Source: Sipunculus nudus | Taxonomy: Eukaryota; Annelida; Sipuncula; Golfingiida; Sipunculidae | Length of the DNA stretch: 64,000 bases | Direction of reading: 5' to 3' | Assembly (NCBI GenBank): GCA_026874595.1 | Contig: CM049307.1 | Span: 53,544,370-53,608,369, forward strand | In this document: one piece after another, positions 54,561-64,000 of the stretch | Numbering within the stretch: the first letter of the stretch is position 1 | Layout: each line of letters opens with the position of its first letter | Translations under genes and position numbers: made by a program | Notes under the pieces: generated by a model | The model's database searches: none | What the model was told of the DNA's origin: nothing | The model's input: only the letters and a program-made list of their open reading frames with translations

Positions 54561-57310
54561 TAGAAGGGCAGGCTCTTATAATTTTTTTTGTCATTTTTGG
54601 ATTGATTAACTGCAGAACTGAGCAAAAGAGCTGTAAAATGGGAGTTCAGTTATTATAAGGATCTTTAAGCAGAATTAAGGCCAATTAAGACTCTTCAATT
54701 CCAATTAAAATATTTTATGAATCTTCATTTCCAGTCCAATTAAGCTGAATGTGGTGGGGAAAAATGTCAACTCAAAAGCCTTTAATATCTATTCAATTCA
54801 GAATTCTTGCAGTTGCAGTTTCTGAATACAGGACAATTGATCAGGAATGTTCAGGTGTTGCTACATAAATTTCAGTGTCTTAAATGAGCAGAATTTCATG
54901 GTTCATGCCTTTAACCAAACATTGCAGAGCACATCTAGGGCTTGAAAATTCCAGCCAGTAGCATGTGAAAAATGATGGGGGGGGGGGGGGAATGTTCTGT
55001 ACAAATATGTCATCTTGGATATAATAAATTTACCAACTATAAGTACTGTTAATAACTTGAAAATCTGGGGCCCTATCACTCTTAATTTTCCACAACAGCA
55101 GAAATACGCTTTCATGCACACATATATATATATAAACCATAAAAGAGTTTGAGTTCTTCCATGTACCAAAACATTTGGATCATACTAATGAGGATATCTG
55201 TCAATGGTCAACCTGTTTCTTACAATGAATCAAAAGATATGCTATTGAACACTGGCGAACTATAAGGAACATATTAGGAAGTCATATCAAAGGAAATGTC
55301 ATAAGATGCTAGTTATATAGTACAAATATCTGTTTCCCTAACCTTTGAAAGTATACTTGCACAATTACCAATCCAATGTTCTGTGGGAGAGTAATTAAAT
55401 GTGTGGGACACCTAAGATATCTGAGGACCACTGACTTTTGACAGACTCACGTCCAGAGGTCCAGTGGCAATACAAATATTTTTGGAGCCATGCTGGTCTG
55501 CAAAGTGAAACTTAAATACTGATATTCAAACATATGTACAAGTGCTTCCAGTAAGTGAAATATATATTAAAGTGTTGAGTTGTAACATTAATTCATCAAT
55601 TTAACTCAATTCATCTGAGCCTTATAATTCAATTCCAATTAATTCAATAACATGCAGCCATAGTGCTACCATGGCCGGTTCAAGTTGGAACATTTGCTTG
55701 GTTGGAACCTGCTTCACTAGGCATGTTTGGGACAAAACTCAGGCCTATTGTTTCCCCAGCCACTGAAACCCCAAGCCTTGTCCCTAGCTAGCTGTAACTA
55801 GTTGCAATGTAATAGTCTTATACTTATGAGATAGATGTAATTATCTGGCTGTGTTAACAGTATGCATGACTGCCTCTGGATGGGAAGAGCCATTTTGTTG
55901 GGCACCATATATATGCAGTTAGATTTAAGGAGGAAGTACTCTCTTCATGATTTACTCCAGCTACCACTCCATTAATTGCATTTTTTTAAGTTTAATTAAA
56001 TTCCAATATAACACAATTTCCCTGTATTTCCAATTTGTACAATTCAAGTTTAATGGTTACTGATCCTGGTCTGTCTATAAGTACTAGTTAAGTTAAATAA
56101 TTTTATATGTTCACAGTGCTGCATTTACAGAAATTCAGTGGTTTCAGCTAGTGTTTGTGTTTGAAAACCTGAGTCGTCATGGTAAAATTTAATTTTGATT
56201 TGTCAGCGTTCTTGTACTAAAAAAGTCACTTGTAATTTTAGGTACAATGTGCTATTAATGTGTAATAATATGACTATTCTTTTTATGGGCATGGTTAAGC
56301 CCATTTGCAAGAGAAATATGAAACTGGACTCCTTTCAATTTCACCGGCTAATCTGAAATTGTGAAAATAGCAAAACCAGAACTCGACGTGACTGTGCTTT
56401 TTAAAATCAACGTTAACACAGTGTAGTGCAGTGGTTCAACGGGGAAGTATAGGTGTTTACTGGTGGATATAAAAAATAATACATCAATATGCACTCAACA
56501 GGCGGAAATAAACTTATTAAATATATTACCTTGTGGTGTCGCCTGTCTTGTGTTTGTAAACACGCGCTGCGGTTCCGCTTGTCATTATCACATGACAAGA
56601 AGCAGTCAGCTGACTTTGTGTAATGTGATCGGTCATTTCCTAAAAAGAGGTCATGACCTCACTGATGGTCCAAAGTCCAATTCGTCCCATTGCAGCAACG
56701 ACCTGGCGGATATCCCCCCCCCCCCCCCCATTTGAACGTCATGTAAACACATATCTACAAGTTCTGCATATTTTAAAAAGTAAAATGTGAATCAAATTAA
56801 ATTAAAATTATATTAAAATTATCAGACATGAAATGTGAAATTTGCATAAAATGATAATAGCCTTATAATTAAATGCATTTTAATATAAAAATCAATTGCC
56901 GCAAAAGTTGTTATGAATTTATTCAATAGCCTATGTGAATTTTATTTAAAATATGACTTTTTTAATCTATAAGGTTTTTTTTTAAAGAAATAAGCGAAAA
57001 TTAATTAAACCTTAATTTGCAAATTTATAAGACAAAGCAAATAGGCCTATATGCTGGTAGCCATGTAGATTGAACTACAGAGTAAATTTATCTAGTAGAA
57101 TATGGCGAAACATTATTTCACAATGAAGACCTGTTTATCAGTATGCGGATGCAGGGTACAAACGGCAAGATAATGAAATACGCAATATAAAATAAATGAT
57201 TTATATGAATTTCTCTAGTGGGCAAGTTTTCCCCCCTTATTTGGTCTATAATTATATTTATCAGAAACTCTTTAAGTTTTTATCTTTAATGAAATGCACA
57301 ATTACAGATT
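54561..57310. other. Intergenic, no gene seen
   Basis: AT-rich upstream region of the ABCA gene. G-run 54977-54990 and C-run 56714-56729 are the only clear features. Confidence 0.5.
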
Positions 57311-57860
57311 TCAATATTTGAACTGGAACATACCCATGTACCAATATATAGAGCTGACATCAAACAACTGTGCTGCTTTTAGTTCCTCGCAAGAATGCTT
57401 AAGGTAATCAGCTTCAATGTCATCTAACCCAGGAGCTTTATTAGATTTAAGCTCATAGATAATGTCATTTATTTCATATACATCTACAATCATGTTTCTC
57501 ACATTTGATGTCCTTATCTCCAAGATCCCTGTACATTTGAGAACATATACTGTTAATGACAGAGTTAGAATATACGTTCATATATAATTGGTAGGTAGTT
57601 TAGTCTAACTCTTTTACATCCTGTTTATGTCTTTCAAAAAGTTCTATCAGACTTGTATTCCAATGTTGTCTGCCAATTTATCAGGCATAATAGTTCTATA
57701 ATTATGCTTATTATACTCTACCCATTTCCACCTGTTTGGGCCGGTTTACCACAATTACGCCACATTATATGTCTGACGAGCAGCCTTATAATAGTACTTC
57801 ACGTTCTCATTCCAACCAGGCACATTACCCTTATGGGGACTGGCATTCAGCTCTGAACTG
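57311..57860 (-). pseudogene. Broken LINE (non-LTR retrotransposon) fragment
   Basis: On the - strand, 57481-57383 encodes VYEINDIIYELKSNKAPGLD and ADYLKH, the KA.G.D.I reverse-transcriptase motif of non-LTR elements. About 330 bp upstream, VPGWNENVKYYYKAARQTYN matches the PGWN...AR linker between endonuclease and reverse transcriptase. Stops and frame changes separate the two, so it is dead. Confidence 0.75.
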
Positions 57861-59424
57861 AAGACTTTTTCTATTATTTTTAACATACACTGTTAGAACA
57901 AAGGGGTTTTTACAAAGTTTTTTTATGTAGAGAAAGGTTTTTTTTGTCTTCCTTAACCCTTAGCTTCCTTAAGAAGGGTTTTGTTCTGTGTATTTACCGA
58001 GAAAAACCCCATTTGCCTTGAAGAAAACCCTTTTACAACCTTTTACAAAGAGAGATTAGACCTTAATTACATATATCAATGCAAGAGTGCACTGCAGGCG
58101 TATTACTAAATGTGTCACGCGTGACGTATTGTTTTAAAAATCATTAATGTCTCTCAAGTGTCCAGAATCTTTAAACATAACATTAATACATTTAAAGCCT
58201 GAGAAAAAAAATGAGTAAAATATTTTCATGGTTTCGTAATATTGCTAATACAGTGAGAGATATCAGGTTTCCGAAGCTCAGTGCCTGAGTCCAAAGTACG
58301 TATACTATATGGGTGTTAGTAGGGTGGATTGGTGTGTTTGCTGTCTTTTCACTTATATGTCACAAAACTTCCAAATAAACCTGATTCTAAAGTTCATTAG
58401 AACATTTGTCACAATTTTAAATTTAATAAAAATTAAATTCGGTTTACTATCTAAAATTGTGAATAATATGTGATTTTCTTATAGATTTGGACATATACTG
58501 TCAAAATACTAAAACATTATTACCAAATTGTTTATCAGTTATATTCATTGATGAGCTAGTCAGATTAATGCAATTAATTTGAATGGAATGTTCCCAATAG
58601 GTTGTTGTTAATTTTCAATTTCTATGTTGAACACAAACACACGAATCAGGAACTGGCCAGATCAGCTCAGCTACCCTCTCTGAGTAGCTTACCAACGACA
58701 GCCCTGCTGCTCACTGATTGGTTGATTATTGGCTGAAGAGAGGTATGGGAGATTCCAAGGCAGCTATGACGCATTATGTATGAAGTATGGAATAAAGACT
58801 CTATCATCAAAAAAGCTTCTTCCCTTTAAAATAAATTTGTACCTGCCAAAATATTGCCTTGAAACCGTTTGCTTACTCCTGTCAACGAGTGTTAAAAACA
58901 TTGGACCGGGCGTGATCACAGGTGTCAAAGTAAACAGCGCATGAGGCCGTCTGCAACGCGGAGCCACAACACAAGTCAATCAGGAGATGCCCTGACTGAC
59001 TTGGCCCAAAAAAAATGTTATACATATTCCCTCTGCCTCAAAACACCGCCTGTTGCGGCTCACAATCAGACCTCCAGTCACGCGGCCTTGTTACGGAAAA
59101 CAGACACACGTGGACTGTGTAATTTGTTCCACAGAGTTTCAGCAGATCTACTAAAACACACTTCCCCGTAAGTGACAGTTTTTGTGTAACTAAAAATTAA
59201 TACCCCAAGAATTTTTATTTCCTCATCTATGCATGATGTATTTTTATCCATCAAATATTTTGATTATATTGAATGAAGTTATCTGAATTTTACACAAGAA
59301 AGAAGTATGGTAGATATGCAAACAATAAAAGTCCTTAACAAATCCACTCTATGTATTCACAGATCCGGATGCACGTTAACATATTAAACAAGCTTATAAT
59401 AACAAGCTAGCTAGACCACCGCAA
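57861..59424. other. Region with possible CCAAT-box promoter
   Basis: Mostly AT-rich. Around 58690-59170 GC rises and two inverted CCAAT boxes (ATTGG at 58717-58721 and 58728-58732) lie 11 bp apart. They read CCAAT on the - strand and could belong to a distal 5' exon of the ABCA gene; no exon can be proved. Confidence 0.25.
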
Positions 59425-59915
59425 ACGTCCATAATACGCCCTTCTAATGTCTTGTGACCTCTGACCTTATTAAATATGCGTGAAATCTACTGAGGAATTA
59501 AATTGAGCTGAGAAACTCTATTGGTAGATATGTATATAATGAGTTTCATGAAAATCCATAGGCTCGGTGCGTCCAAAGTGCGTTGACCTCTGACCTCATT
59601 AAATATACGTAGGTTTTGCTTGATATCGAACTTAGACGAGATATTTTATTTGTTAACATTTCTTCATGATGAGTTTTATTAAAATCCTACATATTCTTCG
59701 TAAGTTATTACGGCGACACCACAAATAGGACCCTCGACCATATTATATATATGCGTGTTTTTTGCCCATAATCGAACTCGGGCGAGATAATCTGTTGGTA
59801 TGTTTGGTGAAAATCCATCAAACCCCTGGTAAGTTATGGCGGCGACCCTAAAAGTTAACGGACGGACGGACGGTGGGAATACCATAATACTCCCGTCATT
59901 TGACGGGCGTATAAA
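59425..59915 (+). repeat. Hairpin-ended repeat with DR1 motifs
   Basis: Four modules of about 110-130 bp (TGACCTCTGACC, TTAAATAT, CGAACT, GGCGAGATA, AAAATCC). It ends AACGGACGGACGGACGG, a 12-bp-arm hairpin ATACTCCCGTCA/TGACGGGCGTAT (59887-59912), then AAAAAG. Perfect AGGTCA-N-AGGTCA on the - strand at 59455-59467 and 59584-59596. Confidence 0.85.
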
Positions 59916-60379
59916 AAGCTGGTGTGTAATTTTTTTTTCCAATTCGATTTAACGCGTATTAATTATATTTCATGAAATCTTTCAAGGACTAAGTATCGTG
60001 TAAACATCATAAAATGGCCAACCCCCCCCCCCCCCGAACATTTGTCAACTACTAGGTCATTGATATACCTTTCTTGTGACAAAAAATGTGTTATTGACAG
60101 TTTATTCCATGATTGAGAAAAAGTAACATTTTAATTGATATGTCAACCCCACGGTATCTCGTGTATGTTGTGATAGAACCAACGCAAACGTTAATCACTG
60201 ATTGGTTTGTCAGTTAGAGGTAAGACTTTATTGCTTGTCATGACATCAGGGACTGTGACCTTTAATAACTTTCGTTTTACCTTGAAAACTGCTTATCTTG
60301 ATATGCTGGGTTCCTGATTATTGATATTTTATTAGTGCAAGCCATGGTAGTCAGTCATTCAGTAAAAGTTGAGCCATGC

Positions 60380-60730
60380 AGGGCTCGAACCGATCAAGTA
60401 TAGACTCAGCAAGTCGGGGCCCTCATCGGATCCCTCGCCAACGACGAAATCAATTCAGGAATAGTTTGTTTCCATGAATTGACCTAAAAATATTTGAAGA
60501 ATTGTGTAGATGCAACACCAAGCTAAGCGCAAATAGATCCGAGGCGCCATCCCAGGTTAGCTCCAGAACGTCGAGGTCAAGACGGGATGACGGACGAGCC
60601 AGCGGAGCAGGAGCGCAACAACGCCCATTCCGTGCCGAGGGCCTGCGCACCACAACATCAACATATAGACAGCTTCGCTCTAGTCTAGAACCTTAACTTT
60701 GAACGAAGAGCGCGCGATCTCAACAGGGTA
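60380..60730. other. GC-rich patch open on both strands
   Basis: Marked GC and CpG rise with frames open on both strands for about 65 codons. No domain is recognisable; it may be a CpG-rich first exon or old repeat. The CTCGAACC at about 60384 is not enough for a tRNA call. Confidence 0.25.
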
Positions 60731-62486
60731 GCCAGATGACTTGTGATTGATATAGTGAACATAAATTCCTCCTTCTTCTGAGTTTGACCCTTGCAGACTT
60801 CACATTTTTACATTAAAATCACTTTTATACATGTTAAATATTTAAGAGTAACTCAAGAGGGAGGAAACAAAATCAGATAATAATATATATACATTCCAGT
60901 TAGCCACTAGGACAAAATTATTTCTACCAAACAGTTTTTGGTCATTTTCTCAAAACAGTATATTTTATATAGTCAATTACACCATCTGAGGAAGGATATA
61001 TTACTCACAAACTATATTTGGCATAAAGCTATCCAATTATGCATACCTATTTACAAAATTTACTGTGACCAGAAATGCGATTTTTTCTTTAATCGATACC
61101 TTATTTTATTAAACATTTACATGCCATTAATCAATTAATCATTTGTTAGTTTGTAAAAAAATGAAATTAACATTTAAGAAGAAAGAAAAATGAAAATATA
61201 CAATTAAAAACGCCCAGAAATATTTGTGTCTTTTAAAATTATATTATTTTTAAATCCATACTTACTGCCAGATGTGAGATATATCGCATTTTTGTGTGTG
61301 TAAAAATGAACATTTTGCTTTACTTGTTAAAATCTTCAGACTAACCACAAACATTTTACTTATATATATATGTATATATATCAGATCTATAGTGGAGGAT
61401 ATCCTAAGAGGATTCCAAATACGTATATATTATTGGGGCTATATGTAATTTAATATATATTCTAAAGCTTACCTGAACCAAAGTAGTCTGACGATAGTAT
61501 ATATAAGACCTTAATGTCAGCTTCCAATGCCCTCAGGCTCGCCCCTTTCGAGCAATCTCCGGATTGTTTGTAACAGTCCAAGGAAAGCATGGAGCTAAAC
61601 CGTCAAAAATATATAAGCCTATATACAGTGGTGAAGATAAGGGGTCAATATATTAATTCGACTCATACAGTGCACTTAAATGCACATGTTTGAAATAGAT
61701 CAAATGCAGGGATTTATGTAAATGCGGTTCGTTTTTAATTTTAAAATGAAAATGCGATAAAATTTATCATTGGCATTTATACGATTGCATTTACAGACAA
61801 TAGCAGTGGAACTCCTAATTTGCCTCCCGGTAGTGAGATTTAAAGATGGATTTGTGATTATTTTTAAGATGGCACTTTTGAACTGCATTTGTAGATTTTT
61901 TTTTTTTTTTTTTTTGCAAACACAGAGAACATCATCAGTGATCCTATATTGTATAGGCCTATTGTATATTGTAACGCCGGAATTTAATATTAATACAATT
62001 AAAGAAGCATTTTCAAATGCAAATTCACATTGACTTGTATTTAAACTTAGTCTGACGAAGCTAAAATATTTTAATTGGAATTTAAGACGTTTTCGTTTCC
62101 CTATATTAGTATGAGGCGTGGTGTCAAAGGGGGCGTGGCATCACAAGGGATTTCGGGCAAGAGTTTAGTTGACAGCGAGACAGAATAAGGACGAATAAAC
62201 CAATGGCCGAAATGGCCGAGATATGATCGATCACTTAAGCAGGTGCTACACCATACGTTTGATCGTTTGCATTATGCATAAACAAACTTTCACTTGGATT
62301 CATTAAACCATCATATCTGCGTCTTGGGATAAATAAAATATTACAAACACTGATTTAAAAAATGTCTGCTATAGTATTATTGAAAAGAGATTCTTAGTTT
62401 GGTTCGAGTATCCTCATACAACTTTAATGGCACAGGGTACAAGTCTAAGGTTTCCCCGTTAGGTGAGGAAGGTCAAGGACGCAATA
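60731..62486. other. Upstream region of the right-edge gene
   Basis: AT-rich to about 62090, with a T-run at 61898-61914, then a GC rise toward the gene. GGGCGTGGC (about 62132) resembles a KLF/Sp1 site. Confidence 0.35.
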
Positions 62487-62494
62487 CCGGAAGT
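62487..62494 (+). promoter_or_regulatory. ETS-type site CCGGAAGT
   Basis: Perfect ETS/GABP consensus 74 bp before the start codon in a TATA-less, GC-richer stretch, as in many housekeeping promoters. Confidence 0.45.
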
Positions 62495-62567
62495 ATACGT
62501 AGATTGTAAACTTTTCGACAGATATCTCACTATGGTTATTGTTGTGTATAGAAAGTGATAAAATATA

Positions 62568-63483
62568 ATGCCAGACCACGAAGACACAAATAGAAACGGT
62601 CAGCGAAAGTCCCGGAGAATTGCTGGCCTGTTACCCGAGAAATCGCAAGGAAGTCCTGCGAAACGGGGGCGCAGGACGCCACGGAACCAGATGGGTGGGC
62701 AGCTGTCAACACGCTCAAGTCAAGCTCGCCCAGCATCTGAACCAACTGTCAGGCAAAGTAAGAAACGTAAAGCACAGCTACCAAATACAGCACAGCCCAG
62801 GCGATCACGATTTAGAAGACACAAGGTTGGTGACTGCAACAGTCAACAAAATAGTAGCTGTCAAAGCAGGATTCTTGGAGAAGTCGCCACGGCCACCACA
62901 CCAACAAGTGCACAAACTTCAGGGAATTCTCGGAGAAACAGATCCACTGGTCGATTAAGTTTTAGTAATCAGAATGCCAGTGATGGGACTGTTGATTCTG
63001 TGTCAAGGAGAACCAGATCAAATGGCAGAGTCAGTGCTGTTGAAGAGAGGGTGTCAGATACGGGGAATAACAGTAGAACGGACAGTACTGCTAGGAACAG
63101 GTTTGGACCTGTCAGACCAGGCTTGCGGAGGGGTCGAAGATATTCAAATAGTCAATCTCAGTCATCTTCATCAAGGGCTGCATCCAATTCATCACGGCGT
63201 GATTCACGGAGTCAAAATGCCGAATCAGATGAAACGGCACCGAGGCGGAGTAATGTTGATGACTGTTTACGAGAACTTGATGTTTCTAGCACTGTAGATG
63301 AGGCAGCTAATGATGCTGCCCCACAACCAGTAAATGGGTCAGTCCCACATGGCCAAGTGCGGCCAATCCGGACTAGAACAATTCCTTCAGTGTCTATCCC
63401 TATCAGAGGACAGGCGTATTGTGAGTGTTATCCAGATGGAGGGCAACGAGAGACTGCGTGTCAGTGTGGTGAGGAGGACACAG
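62568..63483 (+). CDS. Unknown basic Ser/Arg-rich protein, first coding exon
   Basis: An open frame starts at an ATG after AATATA and would run to a stop at 63497. However CACAG|GTAATG at 63479-63488 is a good donor, so the exon probably ends at 63483 (305 codons plus 1 nt) and continues beyond the window. The protein is low-complexity and rich in Ser, Arg, Gln and Asn. It has basic clusters such as QRKSRRIAG, AKRGRRTPR and SKKRKAQL that look like nuclear localisation signals, Ser/Arg tracts in the middle (SQSQSSSSRAASNSSRRDSR), then an acidic patch. It ends with a Cys-containing segment AYCECYPDGGQ...ACQCGEED, where a folded domain may begin. No membrane span or signal peptide. I do not recognise the family; a nuclear regulatory or ubiquitin-pathway protein is conceivable but unsupported. 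Confidence 0.7.
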
Positions 63484-64000
63484 GTAATGATGAGTGAACA
63501 AGATCAGAAATGCATAAAAATAAAAAGCACAATGACACTTCCTACACATAGATGAACCAGCCTTGTTTTCCAAAAGCCTCCCCCCCCCCCCCCCCCCCCC
63601 ACTCCTTTCTTTCACAAAAAAAATCCCTTGTAAGCTATCCTTACAAAAGGATGAAAAAGGTAATCATATGTCTCCACAAGTCTTCAATATTCTTGCTATA
63701 GTTTGTTTCATCCCCTCTGTCCACCTGTTTTTGCTATAAAAATGTTTATTCTTTATATTTTGTGGGAGAAAATGGTGATTAAAGGTAGAAGATTATTGGG
63801 CCTAATTTTCAACAAGAACAAACAAAAAATCCTATCTGATGTAATGTTTTAGAAACCAAATTATTTAATTTTTTAATTAGTTTACATTCAACAACATATC
63901 ATTCACATATGGTAGTTAAGGTCATTGACCACATGTTAAAATGCCCTCAGTTGACAGCTGCTGATGTCTAGGATTTCAGATAAACACTCTGAAAAATATA
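63484..64000. other. Probable intron 1 of the right-edge gene
   Basis: Starts with the donor GTAATG. Contains a run of 21 C (63580-63600), then AT-rich sequence. No exon recognised before the window ends. Confidence 0.5.

Noticed and set aside
56463-56735. 90-codon plus-strand frame ending in a proline run
   Set aside because: The end is a poly(C) tract, there is no domain and no upstream promoter signal.
60370-60410. Possible tRNA from a GCTCGAACC motif
   Set aside because: No cloverleaf arms can be drawn around it; only a partial T-loop-like match.
62620-63297. Overlapping plus-strand frames inside the right-edge gene
   Set aside because: They are alternate frames of the longer 62568 reading frame and have poorer starts and no independent support.

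Overview
This is nuclear DNA of an animal with intron-rich genes, AT-rich intergenic sequence and a heavy load of dispersed repeats. The protein sequences and the repeat style (arrays built on GGTGGCGCCACC, TGACCTTGACCTTTGACC repeats, short DNA transposons) suggest a marine lophotrochozoan such as a mollusc. That placement is inference; no species marker is present.

Two conserved genes lie tail to tail. On the + strand, 1520-7763 (exon 1 tentative) is NUBP2, a cytosolic P-loop Fe-S cluster assembly NTPase. The eight-exon model joins in frame and gives 271 residues. On the - strand, 49797-13786 is a complete full-length ABC transporter of subfamily A, closest to ABCA3. All 19 coding exons have GT/AG junctions and consistent phases and encode 1790 residues with two membrane halves and two intact nucleotide-binding domains. 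A third gene begins near the right edge (62568 onward, + strand). Only its first coding exon is visible; it encodes a basic, Ser/Arg-rich, probably nuclear protein that I do not recognise.

Most other sequence is repetitive. ABCA intron 15 (18436-33767, 15.3 kb) holds a 24-bp minisatellite, a block rich in nuclear-receptor half sites, hairpin-ended composite elements, an array alternating 149- and 131-bp units with a 12-bp palindrome at every joint, and an array of about 337-bp units with the same palindrome. Related elements lie just upstream of the ABCA gene (50196-54560). There are also TTAA-flanked inverted-repeat elements, hAT-like and mariner-like miniature elements, a decayed pogo/Tigger transposase, SINE-like repeats and a broken LINE.

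The two complete genes are not in one pathway: NUBP2 serves cytosolic Fe-S assembly and the ABCA protein moves lipids across membranes. Their linkage is notable because human NUBP2 and ABCA3 are both at 16p13.3. The most unusual material is the palindrome-jointed modular repeats and the recurring hairpin-plus-A-tract ends shared by otherwise dissimilar elements.
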